A stretch of DNA of 9,510 nucleotides from Pseudomonadota bacterium (GCA_022572335.1 JACZWD010000101.1:1-9510), one strand, 5' to 3'. Shown: positions 1 through 6,674, counted from the stretch's first letter. Made by a program: numbers and translations. Notes: generated from the sequence alone by a model not told the origin.

Positions 1-74
1 GTGCCCATGTCCTCGGCGAGTGCCGCCGTCACCGCGGCGTCGATGTCCGCGGGGCCGGGCACGGCCAAGGTCAT
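1..74 (-). CDS. nadC: Nicotinate-nucleotide pyrophosphorylase (carboxylating), N-terminal fragment cut by window edge
   Basis: Only the first 24 codons are in the window. Reading the minus strand from the ATG at 74-72 gives MTLAVPGPADIDAAVTAA followed by LAEDMG. This matches the N-terminus of NadC proteins, which begin with a helix leading into an AL-x-EDxG-x-GD motif. NadC (quinolinate phosphoribosyltransferase) converts quinolinate and PRPP to nicotinate mononucleotide, the step after NadA. The start lies only 4 nt after the nadA stop codon, so the two are almost certainly cotranscribed and probably translationally coupled. The identification rests on a short motif plus the nadA-nadC context. 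The catalytic part is outside the window. Confidence 0.75.
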   Translation of the reverse strand, partial: MTLAVPGPADIDAAVTAALAEDMG

Positions 75-78
75 CGCG

Positions 79-1095
79 TTATTCCGCCGCGCGGGCCACC
101 GCCGGTCTGGGCGGCGGAGACATCTCCATCATGCGCCGCAGGGGCCGGTACGCCCGCCGGCGCAGGTCCTCGGGCATTTCGATCCTGGGCGCCATGTTGA
201 GCAGGCACAGGTGCAGCTTCTCGATCGTGTTCAGCTCCATGAACGGGCAGGCGGCGCAGTTGCAGCTGCCGTCGGCGCCCAGCGCGGGGATGAAGGTCTT
301 GGCCGGCGCCGCCTTCTTCATCTGGTGGATGATGTGGCGCTCGGTGGCGATGATGAATTCCTTGCCCGGCGCGTTGAGCACGAAGTCCAGGATCGACCGG
401 GTCGAGCCCACGTGGTCCGCGTGCTTGAGGATTCCTTCGTGGCATTCGGGATGGGCGGCCACCTTGGCGTCCGGGTGGCGGCCCTTGAGCCGCACCAGTT
501 CGCGCTCGGAGAACCGGTCGTGGACGATGCAGGTGCCCGGCCACAAAGTCATCTCGCGTCCGGTCTTCCTCACCAGGTAGGCGCCCAGGTGCTGGTCCGG
601 CGCGAACAGTATGGGCCGGTCATCCGGCAGCTGGCGGATGATGTGTTCGGCGTTCGACGAGGTGACGACGACGTCGGACAGCGCCTTGACCTCCGCCGAA
701 CAGTTGATGTAGGTGACCACCACATGGTCGGCGTGGGACTCGCAGAAGCGCCGGAATTCGTCCGGCGGGCAGGTCTCTTCCAGGGAACAGCCGGCGTCCA
801 TATCGGGCAACAGCACGGTCTTGCCGGGGCTCAGGACCTTGGCCACCTCGGCCATGAACCGGACCCCGCAAAAGACGATCACGTCGGCGTCGGTGGCCGC
901 CGCCCGGCGTGACAGGTCCAGGGAATCGCCGACGAAATCGGCCAGGTCCTGGATCTCGCCGTCCTGGTAATAATGGGCCAGGATGACGGCGTTCCGCTCC
1001 CGGCGCAGGCGGTCGATCTCGGCCCACGGGTCCAGGTACGGGTCAAGGCGCGCTTCGCTCGATGCGTGGCCGTCCGGCAGAACGATGGTGCTCAT
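79..1095 (-). CDS. nadA: Quinolinate synthase A
   Basis: This is a complete 338-residue NadA, the usual length for the family. It condenses iminoaspartate with dihydroxyacetone phosphate to give quinolinate in the cytoplasm, using an oxygen-sensitive [4Fe-4S] cluster. Visible signatures are AHYYQDGEIQDLADFVGDSL at 40-59, the first cluster cysteine in FCGVRFM (Cys76), PDMDAGCSLEE near 98-107, SSNAEHI near 146-152, the second cysteine in PGTCIVH (Cys189), HPECHE near 215-220, and a C-terminal CNCAACPFM segment. Cys283 in that last segment is the likely third ligand; Cys278 and Cys280 are neighbours. A GGAGGA ribosome site (1105-1110) lies 9 nt upstream of the ATG and supports this start. nadC follows directly. 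The iminoaspartate-forming partner (NadB or aspartate dehydrogenase) is not in the window. Confidence 0.97.
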   Translation of the reverse strand: MSTIVLPDGHASSEARLDPYLDPWAEIDRLRRERNAVILAHYYQDGEIQDLADFVGDSLDLSRRAAATDADVIVFCGVRFMAEVAKVLSPGKTVLLPDMDAGCSLEETCPPDEFRRFCESHADHVVVTYINCSAEVKALSDVVVTSSNAEHIIRQLPDDRPILFAPDQHLGAYLVRKTGREMTLWPGTCIVHDRFSERELVRLKGRHPDAKVAAHPECHEGILKHADHVGSTRSILDFVLNAPGKEFIIATERHIIHQMKKAAPAKTFIPALGADGSCNCAACPFMELNTIEKLHLCLLNMAPRIEMPEDLRRRAYRPLRRMMEMSPPPRPAVARAAE

Positions 1096-1188
1096 CTACG
1101 CGGTTCCTCCAACGGCCCGGAAACGCCCTGGTCCCCCGGCCGGCGCCATGCCTTGCCCAGGATATGGTGCAATCCGCGGAACGCGCAA

Positions 1189-1217
1189 GATATATGGAGG
1201 CAGGGCTGGTATGCCAA
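1189..1217 (-). promoter_or_regulatory. Candidate sigma-70-type promoter of nadA-nadC
   Basis: On the minus strand there is a -35-like TTGGCA (1217-1212), a 17-nt spacer and a -10-like TATATC (1194-1189). The -35 matches TTGACA at 5 of 6 positions and the -10 matches TATAAT at 4 of 6. Transcription would start near 1182, giving a leader of about 87 nt before nadA. The repeat element begins only 29 bp upstream of the -35 box. This is a by-eye match with no experimental support. Confidence 0.42.
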
Positions 1218-1283
1218 CACTTAAATACCGGTGCGGGGAGGGGGAATACCAAGGAGCGCCGATCATAACCCATGGAGACCGCG

Positions 1284-1437
1284 CAGGCGGCTCGTCGGGT
1301 AGGAGGAACGTTGCCGGCGATGCGGTGCATCGTCAAAACTTTTCGACGCCCTCCGACGGGCCGTATACCCGACCACAACGGCGGATTACCAAGGCTTTCG
1401 GACGGCGTCGCGCACGCTTGGGGCCGAATACCCTGGT
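1284..1437. repeat. Tandem unit A of repeat copy 1 (154 bp, internally deleted)
   Basis: This is the first of two tandem body units; corresponding bases lie 154 bp apart, for example CGTCAAAACTTTTCGACGCC at 1331 and 1485. Compared with unit B it lacks 32 bp. The missing stretch is bounded in unit B by two copies of CGCACGCTT (1565-1573 and 1597-1605), whereas unit A keeps one (1411-1419). That is the footprint of a slippage or recombination deletion between short direct repeats. It has also lost more of the inner inverted-repeat pairing than unit B. Confidence 0.8.
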
Positions 1438-1640
1438 CAGCCGGCTCGTCGGGCAGGAGGAAAGTTGCCGGCGATGCGGCGCATCGTCAAAACTTTTCGA
1501 CGCCCTCCGACGGGCCGCATACGCGACCGCAACGGCGGCTTACCAAGGCTTTCGGACGGCGTCGCGCACGCTTCGCGATGCCCCGCATCGCCACAGCGCA
1601 CGCTTAAGGCCGAAAACCTTGGTAAGCCGGCTCGTCGGGT
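1438..1640. repeat. Tandem unit B of repeat copy 1 (full-length form)
   Basis: The second body unit runs from the second GGCTCGTCGGG (1443) to the third (1629-1639), a period of 186 bp. It is collinear with 7111-7333 with a single one-base indel and roughly 90% identity by eye. It contains the intact inner inverted repeat 1537-1555 / 1610-1628 and the small hairpins. The third GGCTCGTCGGG sits where copy 2 has a different sequence inside its right terminal repeat, so duplication or gene conversion has rewritten the right end of this copy. Confidence 0.75.
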
Positions 1641-1814
1641 CATGATCAGCGTCCCTTGGTATAAGGGGTGAGGTCGGCACACGGGCGCGGAAGTCAAGGC
1701 TCAAAAAACCGTCGCGCGAAAGGGGGACAAGGCGGAGAAGGTCCGTCCCCGGGCCCCGCCCTCACCGTCCCCCGGAAACCGGCAGCCGCGCCCCGGTGAC
1801 GACGACGATGCCGC

Positions 1815-3191
1815 TCACGCCTTCACCGCCTCGCGTTGCGGCCGGCCGCGCCGGGGCGCGAACGCCTGCTCCATCTGGCGCCGGAAGCGGACGGCGTCGC
1901 CGGCCTCGTCCATGTCCACGTCGGACCAGTGGAGGCAATGTCCGGCGTCGATGGAGGTCTTCAGCCTGACCCCGTGGGCCAGTCCGATGGGGAGACCGCC
2001 GAAATCGAGCGAATCCGCCGCCGGCATCAGCGTGCCGTAGACGCAGAAGCCGCCCTCGCCGTCCAGCATCTCGCCGGCCTCCAGGCGGCGCTTGGCGGTC
2101 GCCACCACGTCGCCGACGAACCCTTGCGCCGCGCCCACGGCCTGGCCCAGCAGACCGGCACGGGCGACGGAGATGCCGAGCTCCAGGCCGATCAGGTGAT
2201 AGGGCCTGTAAAGGGCCGTGTAGCGGCCGGTGTCGTCGGTCACCAGTCCGTATTCGGAGAAACAGCGCTTCACATAGTCCGACGGCGCCTCGAAGGTGAC
2301 GTACACCCCCCAGCGCAGGTCCCGGGGCACCGGCTTGCCGTTGCGCTTGACGCTGGACACCACCTCGACCGTGCCCTTGTGGTGCAGCACGCCGCCGTCA
2401 TCCCGTGGACGGCACACCTGCGCCAGCTCGTCGGCGCCGGCGGGCGGAAAGGCGAGGCCGTCCGGGGCGGGCGTCAGCCCGGTGGCGTTGGCCACGGCCG
2501 CCATCTCGATCGCCGATTTGGTTCCATCGAGGAACGAGTTGAACATTTTCGGGTTGAGGGCGCCGGCCTTCGCCTGCCCGGGCGAGAGTCCGTAGTTCTC
2601 CCACACCGTGTCCGGGGTCGAGGCATGATAGGCGGGCAGGTATTTGGTCCCCTTGCCGGCGCAGACCACTTCGAATCCGCACGCCCGGGCCCAGTCGACC
2701 TGCTCGCAGATGAGCGCCGGCTGGTCGCCGTAGGCCAGGGTGTAGACGACCCCCGCCTCGGCCGCGTGCCGGGCCAGCAGCGGTCCGGCCAGAACGTCCC
2801 CTTCGACGTTGACCATGACCACGTGACGGCCCCGTCCGATGGCCAGAAGGGCATGGCGGATGCCGCTCTCGGGCACGCCGGTGGCTTCCACCACCACCTC
2901 CATGCCGCCGGCGGAGATCAACGCCTCGGCGTCTTCGGTGACATGGGTGGTCCCCTGGGCCAGGGCCTTGGCGAAGGAGGACGCGCCGACCCGTTCCTTG
3001 GGCCAGCCGGTGGTGCGGAGGGCCGCCCGCGCCGTGGCGACGGAAAGGTCCGCCACCCCGAGAACGTGCAGCCCGGGCGTGTGCAGGGCCTGGGCCAGGA
3101 ACATGGAACCGAACTTGCCGGCCCCGATGAGGCCGACGCGCACCGGCCGGCCCTCCTCGGCCCGGGCCAGGAGCATGCGATGGAGAGTCAT
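1815..3191 (-). CDS. DXR-like (DRL) family NAD(P)-dependent oxidoreductase with C-terminal SAF-type domain
   Basis: A 458-residue protein. The N-terminal Rossmann fold is clear: RVGLIGAGKFGSMF at 18-31 is the dinucleotide-binding loop, with VVVEATGVPESG near 99-110 and MVNVEGD near 126-132 as in homoserine-dehydrogenase-like folds. The middle (about 150-350) contains GKGTKYLPAYHASTPDTVW and LNPKMFNSFLDGTKSAIEM, typical of the DRL catalytic region. The C-terminus (about 360-440) resembles the SAF/beta-clip domain often mislabelled as FlgA-like. Brucella DRL replaces DXR in the MEP isoprenoid pathway, but many family members have unknown substrates, so the MEP role here is only a possibility. 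The ATG at 3191 has GAGGAG (3206-3211) upstream at a long 14-nt spacing; the ATG of residue 6 is a weaker alternative. It is divergent from the small gene at 3436. Confidence 0.85.
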   Translation of the reverse strand: MTLHRMLLARAEEGRPVRVGLIGAGKFGSMFLAQALHTPGLHVLGVADLSVATARAALRTTGWPKERVGASSFAKALAQGTTHVTEDAEALISAGGMEVVVEATGVPESGIRHALLAIGRGRHVVMVNVEGDVLAGPLLARHAAEAGVVYTLAYGDQPALICEQVDWARACGFEVVCAGKGTKYLPAYHASTPDTVWENYGLSPGQAKAGALNPKMFNSFLDGTKSAIEMAAVANATGLTPAPDGLAFPPAGADELAQVCRPRDDGGVLHHKGTVEVVSSVKRNGKPVPRDLRWGVYVTFEAPSDYVKRCFSEYGLVTDDTGRYTALYRPYHLIGLELGISVARAGLLGQAVGAAQGFVGDVVATAKRRLEAGEMLDGEGGFCVYGTLMPAADSLDFGGLPIGLAHGVRLKTSIDAGHCLHWSDVDMDEAGDAVRFRRQMEQAFAPRRGRPQREAVKA

Positions 3192-3217
3192 GGCTTTATC
3201 CCGAGCTCCTCGTTGCG

Positions 3218-3242
3218 CCGCCCCGGGCCTCTACCGGGGCGG
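3218..3242. promoter_or_regulatory. Perfect 9-bp GC-rich hairpin in the leader of the DRL gene
   Basis: CCGCCCCGG (3218-3226) and CCGGGGCGG (3234-3242) pair perfectly around a 7-nt loop. In the minus-strand transcript this stem ends 6 nt before the GAGGAG ribosome site (3206-3211) of the DRL gene. It could affect translation initiation or mRNA stability. No T-run follows on either strand, so it is not a classical terminator. Confidence 0.45.
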
Positions 3243-3342
3243 GACGGTGACAGCCGACTGTAGCAAGTGACGGCGCCTCCGGGAATAGCCACCCCGCTTC
3301 GGCCCCGGAGCGAGAGGCCGGGCGGTTTTCTTGGCAAAGTCA

Positions 3343-3371
3343 TTGGCGTGGCGGCCTGGGATTCCTATTCT
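3343..3371 (+). promoter_or_regulatory. Candidate promoter of the DUF6494-like gene
   Basis: TTGGCG (3343-3348), a 17-nt spacer and TATTCT (3366-3371) give 4 of 6 matches at both boxes. The predicted start near 3379 leaves a leader of about 57 nt. The -10 box lies within a perfect inverted repeat, suggesting control by a dimeric regulator. The match is by eye only. Confidence 0.4.
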
Positions 3372-3380
3372 CTAGGAATC
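3360..3380. promoter_or_regulatory. Perfect 8+8 palindrome, operator candidate
   Basis: GATTCCTA (3360-3367) and TAGGAATC (3373-3380) are exact reverse complements separated by 5 nt (TTCTC). The 13-bp centre-to-centre spacing suits a dimeric DNA-binding protein. It overlaps the candidate -10 box of the downstream small gene and lies in the shared intergenic region with the divergent DRL gene, so it could control either or both. As RNA it would form a modest hairpin at the very start of the transcript. Confidence 0.5.
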
Positions 3381-3435
3381 GGACAGGTCCCATGGAGGGC
3401 GTCTCCAGGCGGGGCCGGCAGGAAGGGAGACATCC

Positions 3436-3642
3436 ATGGACGCCGACGTTTTCAATATGCAGATCCGCAAATTCCTCAAGCACGTGGGCGTCACGTCCCA
3501 GCGCGAGATCGAGTCGACCGTCCGCGCCGCCATCGAGGATGGCCGCCTCAAGGGCGACGAGACGATCACGGCGCGGATAACGCTCACCGTCGAAACCCTC
3601 GGGTTGAGCAAGGAGATCGAGGGCAAAATCGCCCTCTCGTGA
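3436..3642 (+). CDS. DUF6494-family small protein of unknown function
   Basis: A 68-residue acidic/basic mixed protein, the only plus-strand gene. It begins MDADVFNMQIRKFLKHVGVT, then SQREIE, and ends with a TITARITLTVE beta-like stretch. I recognise this as the small DUF6494 family of proteobacterial proteins, whose members begin with a DVFNMxIRKFLKxVGVxSQREIE-type pattern and are typically about 65-70 residues. No function is known to me and none is claimed. There is no signal peptide or membrane segment. The layout suggests a helical N-terminal half and a beta-strand C-terminal half. An AAGGGAG ribosome site (3423-3429) lies 6 nt before the ATG, which supports both the gene and its start. 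It is convergent with sdhB and divergent from the DRL gene, so it is monocistronic. Confidence 0.85.
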   Translation: MDADVFNMQIRKFLKHVGVTSQREIESTVRAAIEDGRLKGDETITARITLTVETLGLSKEIEGKIALS

Positions 3643-3666
3643 GCCGCGCTCCATGACGCCGCCCCG

Positions 3667-3692
3667 ATACCGATATTGTCGAATATTGGTAT
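3667..3692. terminator. AT-rich hairpin between convergent genes, possible bidirectional terminator
   Basis: ATACCGATATT (3667-3677) and AATATTGGTAT (3682-3692) pair over 11 positions with one mismatch (a G-U pair in one transcript) around a 4-nt loop GTCG. It lies 24 bp after the stop of the small plus-strand gene and 9 bp beyond the stop of sdhB on the other strand, the usual place for a shared terminator. There is no T-run on either side, so an intrinsic mechanism is not assured. Confidence 0.45.
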
Positions 3693-3701
3693 AGCAGGCT
3701 G

Positions 3702-4478
3702 CTAGCGCCGGCGCGCCAGCGCGCTTTTGATCTCGCCGATCGCCTTGCCCGGGTTGAGCCCCTTGGGACAGGCGTTGGTGCAGTTCATGATGGTGTGGCA
3801 CCGGTACAGCTTGAACGAATCGTCCAGTTCGTCCAGGCGCTGGCCGGTCGCCTCGTCGCGGGAATCGACGATCCAGCGATGGGCCTGCAGAAGCACGGCC
3901 GGACCAAGGTAACGCTCGGGGTTCCACCAGTAGCTGGGACAACTGGTCTGGCAACAGAAGCACAGGATGCACTCCCACAGGCCATCGAGCTTGGCGCGCT
4001 CCTCGGGGCTTTGCAGGCGCTCGTGGGTGGGCGGCGGCGTGTCCGCCTGCATCCACGGTTTGACGGAGGCGTACTGGGCGTAAGACAAGGACAGATCCGC
4101 CACCAGGTCCTTGACCACCGGCAGGTGGGGCAACGGATAGATGCGCACGTCGCCCTTGATGTCCGCGATCGGCTTGATGCAGGCGAGGGTGTTGGTGCCG
4201 TCGATGTTGAAGGCGCACGACCCGCACACGCCCTCGCGGCAGGAACGGCGGAAGGCCAGGGTGGTGTCGACCTCGTCCTTGATCTTGATCAGGGCGTCGA
4301 GGACCATGGGCCCGCACCGGTCGAGGTCCAGGTCAAAGGTATCGAGCCGCGGATTTTCCCCGCTGTCGGGGTCGTAGCGGTAGACGCGGAACCGCCGGAC
4401 GCGTGTCGCGCCGGGGCCGGCGCCGTAGGTCTGTCCCTTGCCCACCTTGGAGTTGGCGGGAAGCGTGAATTCGACCAT
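3702..4478 (-). CDS. sdhB: Succinate dehydrogenase iron-sulfur subunit
   Basis: A 258-residue SdhB, normal length. It carries electrons from the flavin of SdhA to the membrane quinone site through three clusters. The [2Fe-2S] ligands are Cys80, Cys85, Cys88 (SCREGVCGSC) and Cys100 in the plant-type ferredoxin domain. The C-terminal domain has CILCFCCQTSCPSYWWNP (170-187) and CHTIMNCTNACPKGLNP (227-243). By comparison with E. coli SdhB, Cys170, Cys173, Cys176 and Cys237 hold [4Fe-4S], and Cys180, Cys227 and Cys233 hold [3Fe-4S]. It is the last gene of sdhCDAB, 17 nt after sdhA. A GAAGG-like ribosome site overlaps the sdhA stop at a rather long 12-nt spacing, consistent with coupled translation. 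Confidence 0.98.
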   Translation of the reverse strand: MVEFTLPANSKVGKGQTYGAGPGATRVRRFRVYRYDPDSGENPRLDTFDLDLDRCGPMVLDALIKIKDEVDTTLAFRRSCREGVCGSCAFNIDGTNTLACIKPIADIKGDVRIYPLPHLPVVKDLVADLSLSYAQYASVKPWMQADTPPPTHERLQSPEERAKLDGLWECILCFCCQTSCPSYWWNPERYLGPAVLLQAHRWIVDSRDEATGQRLDELDDSFKLYRCHTIMNCTNACPKGLNPGKAIGEIKSALARRR

Positions 4479-4495
4479 GGCTCAAGTCCGCCTTC

Positions 4496-6286
4496 TCAAT
4501 AGACCCTTTCCTCGGGCTCGATGTAGTCGACGTCTTCGCTGAGCGTATAGGTGTGCACCGGCCGGTAGGTGAGCGTCACCGTGCCGGCGCCGTCGAGCCA
4601 GGAAAGGGTGTGCTTCATCCAGTTTTCGTCATCACGATCGGGAAAGTCCTCGCGGGCATGGGCGCCGCGGGTTTCCTGGCGCGCCTGGGCCGAAACCATG
4701 GTCGTCTTGGCGCAGGCCACCAGGTTCTCCAGTTCCAAAGCCTCCACCAGGTCCGTGTTCCAGATCAACGAGTGGTCGTTGACCTGGATATCGGACAGGC
4801 TGTTCCACACGTCGTCGAGCTTGCGGCAGCCCTCGTCGAGGACCTCGCGGGTCCTGAACACGGCGGCGTTGTCCTGCATGGCGCGCTGCATGGTGAGCCG
4901 GATCTGGCTGGTTTTCAGCGAACCCGAGGCGTTGCGCAGCCGGTCCAGCCGGGACAGGGCATGGTCGACCCCCGTGGTGTCCAGCGGTTTGTGGGCCGCC
5001 CCCGGGGTGATCACCTCGGCGGCGCGCAACGCGGCGGCGCGGCCGAAAACGATCAGGTCCAGGAGCGAGTTCGTTCCCAGCCGGTTGGCGCCGTGCACCG
5101 AGGCGCACGCCGCCTCGCCGATGGCCATGAGCCCCGGGCACACCCGATCCGGATCGTCCGCCGTCGGGCGCAACACCTCGCCCATGGGATTGGTGGGAAT
5201 GCCGCCCATGTTGTAATGCACGGTGGGCAGCACCGGGATGGGCTCCTTGGCGGTGTCGATACCGGCGAAGATCCTCGACGTTTCGGTGATCCCCGGCAGG
5301 CGCAGCTCCAGGACCTCCTCGCCCAGGTGTTCCAGATGCAGAAGCAGGTGGTCCTTGTGCTCGCCCACCCCGCGGCCCTCGCGAATCTCCATGGTCATGC
5401 ACCGGCTGACCACGTCGCGCGAGGCCAGGTCCTTCGACAGGGGCGCATAGCGCTCCATGAAGCGTTCGCCCTCGGAATTGGTCAGGTATCCGCCCTCGCC
5501 GCGGGCGCCTTCGGTGATCAACATGCCGGTGCCGTAAATGCCGGTGGGGTGGAACTGCACGAATTCCATGTCCTGCAAAGGCAGTCCGGCCCTGGCCACC
5601 ATGCCGTTGCCGTCGCCCGTGCAGGTGTGCGCCGACGTGCAGGAGAAATAGGCGCGGCCGTAGCCGCCGGTGGCGAGAACCGTGGCGTGGCCGCGGAACA
5701 CGTGGATCGAGCCGTCGTCCAGGTTCCAGGCGACGACGCCCCGGCAGGCGCCGTCGCCGTCGATCAGCAGGTCGATGGCCATGTACTCGATGAAAAACTC
5801 GGCCTCGTGCTTCAGGGACTGTTGGTACAGGGTGTGCAGAATGGCATGCCCCGTGCGGTCGGCGGCGGCGCAGGCGCGGGAAACGGGCGCATGGTCGCCG
5901 GCCCGCGTGTGGCCGCCGAACGGACGCTGATAGATCTTGCCGTCGGGCGTGCGGGAAAACGGCACGCCCATATGCTCGAGCTCGATGACCGCCGGGATCG
6001 CCTCGCGGCACAGGTATTCGATGGCGTCCTGGTCGCCGAGCCAGTCCGCGCCCTTGACCGTGTCGTACATGTGCCACTGCCACTGGTCTTCGTCGATGTT
6101 GCCCAGGGCCGCGCTGATGCCGCCCTGGGCCGCCACCGTGTGGCTGCGGGTCGGAAAGACCTTGGTGATGCAGGCGGTTTTCAATCCCGCCGCCGACATC
6201 CCCAGGGCCGCCCTGAGGCCGGCGCCGCCGGCGCCGACGACAACGACATCGTAGGAGTGATCGACGATCTCGTAGGCGGGGGCCAT
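4496..6286 (-). CDS. sdhA: Succinate dehydrogenase flavoprotein subunit
   Basis: A 596-residue SdhA of normal length. It oxidises succinate to fumarate on the cytoplasmic face of complex II. The FAD-binding GAGGAGLRAA is at 18-27. The covalent flavin attachment histidine is His49 in RSHTVAAQGG. Active-site residues align with E. coli: His246 (HPTG), Arg290 (LASRDVVSR), His357 (PTVHYNMGG) and Arg402 (GANRLGTNS). All key residues are present, so it should be functional. The ATG at 6286 is preceded by TGAGGA at 5 nt spacing; the TGA of that site is the stop codon of sdhD, so translation of the two is tightly coupled. It sits third in sdhCDAB. A 601-codon open frame on the opposite strand is only a high-GC shadow. 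Confidence 0.99.
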   Translation of the reverse strand: MAPAYEIVDHSYDVVVVGAGGAGLRAALGMSAAGLKTACITKVFPTRSHTVAAQGGISAALGNIDEDQWQWHMYDTVKGADWLGDQDAIEYLCREAIPAVIELEHMGVPFSRTPDGKIYQRPFGGHTRAGDHAPVSRACAAADRTGHAILHTLYQQSLKHEAEFFIEYMAIDLLIDGDGACRGVVAWNLDDGSIHVFRGHATVLATGGYGRAYFSCTSAHTCTGDGNGMVARAGLPLQDMEFVQFHPTGIYGTGMLITEGARGEGGYLTNSEGERFMERYAPLSKDLASRDVVSRCMTMEIREGRGVGEHKDHLLLHLEHLGEEVLELRLPGITETSRIFAGIDTAKEPIPVLPTVHYNMGGIPTNPMGEVLRPTADDPDRVCPGLMAIGEAACASVHGANRLGTNSLLDLIVFGRAAALRAAEVITPGAAHKPLDTTGVDHALSRLDRLRNASGSLKTSQIRLTMQRAMQDNAAVFRTREVLDEGCRKLDDVWNSLSDIQVNDHSLIWNTDLVEALELENLVACAKTTMVSAQARQETRGAHAREDFPDRDDENWMKHTLSWLDGAGTVTLTYRPVHTYTLSEDVDYIEPEERVY

Positions 6287-6293
6287 GGTTTCC

Positions 6294-6674
6294 TCAGGTG
6301 CCGAACGAGACGCGGAGAACGGCGAGAACGCAAGAGGCGCCCAACAGAACGACCGTGAACTTGATGGCCATCAGGCTTGCCACCTTGGCCGCCTCGCCGT
6401 GCACGTAGTCCTCGATGATTACCTGGAGGCCGAGCTGCGTGTGGTGAAACAGGGTAACGATCAGGAGCACCAGCAACACCACGTTGCCCTGTATCCCGAC
6501 CCAGGCCTTGTAGGCCGCGTAATCGGCGCCGACGAGCGAAACCACCGAGACCACGAACCACAGGGTGAGCGGCACCAGGGCCACGGCGGTCACCCGTTGG
6601 GCCCACCAATGGGCGACTCCGTCTTTGGTGGAACCGAGGCCGCGGACCCGGCCGAGCGGCGACCGCATGTCCAT
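6294..6674 (-). CDS. sdhD: Succinate dehydrogenase hydrophobic membrane anchor subunit
   Basis: A 126-residue membrane anchor with three predicted membrane helices (about 29-49, 62-82 and 103-122). The signature HTQLGLQVIIEDYVH gives His78 as the likely haem b axial ligand, with Asp89-Tyr90 matching the E. coli SdhD Asp82-Tyr83 quinone-site pair. The frame is open further upstream to 6941, but the extra 89 residues are an arginine-rich shadow of sdhC. The ATG at 6674-6672 is preferred because it gives family length and shares one base with the sdhC stop (TGATG), a classical coupled junction. A second in-frame ATG is two codons downstream (6668). The stop overlaps the sdhA ribosome site. Confidence 0.93.
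   Translation of the reverse strand: MDMRSPLGRVRGLGSTKDGVAHWWAQRVTAVALVPLTLWFVVSVVSLVGADYAAYKAWVGIQGNVVLLVLLIVTLFHHTQLGLQVIIEDYVHGEAAKVASLMAIKFTVVLLGASCVLAVLRVSFGT

Larger units (their letters stand above)
1247..1661. mobile_element. MITE-like non-coding repeat, copy 1 (expanded form, about 415 bp)
   Basis: The outer ends are inverted repeats: 1247-1266 and the complement of 1642-1661 match at 17 of 20 positions, both starting TACCAAGG. The interior is about 90% identical by eye to the element at 7074-7333, but here it is present twice in tandem (see the two repeat units). Inside the second unit a further perfect-but-one inverted pair (1537-1555 with 1610-1628, 18 of 19) also carries the TACCAAGG core, so the element is a palindrome within a palindrome. 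Smaller hairpins include CGATGC-GGC-GCATCG and GCGATGC-CCC-GCATCGC. No transposase or credible ORF lies inside. The simplest reading is a non-autonomous element mobilised in trans; a structured RNA or regulatory module is an alternative. It lies directly upstream of the nadA promoter. Confidence 0.8.

Noticed and set aside
983..1645. Open frames across repeat copy 1 on both strands
   Set aside because: Their peptides are the repeat translated twice; frames are not preserved between copies as a gene would require.
1247..1661. CRISPR array
   Set aside because: Only two long tandem units of 154 and 186 bp, with no short regular repeats or unique spacers and no cas genes.
1701..1740. Possible intrinsic terminator after the DRL gene (GGGGAC/GTCCCC stem and a T6 run on the minus strand)
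   Set aside because: The stem has a 16-nt loop and the T-run begins 14 nt after it, too far for an intrinsic terminator. Nothing else is recognisable in 1662-1814.
1836..3263. 475-codon plus-strand open frame opposite the DRL gene
   Set aside because: Antisense shadow; the minus-strand protein has clear Rossmann and family motifs.
4553..6358. 601-codon open frame on the plus strand opposite sdhA
   Set aside because: sdhA on the other strand has every catalytic residue; the plus frame is a typical antisense shadow in high-GC DNA with H/G/R/V-rich nonsense composition.
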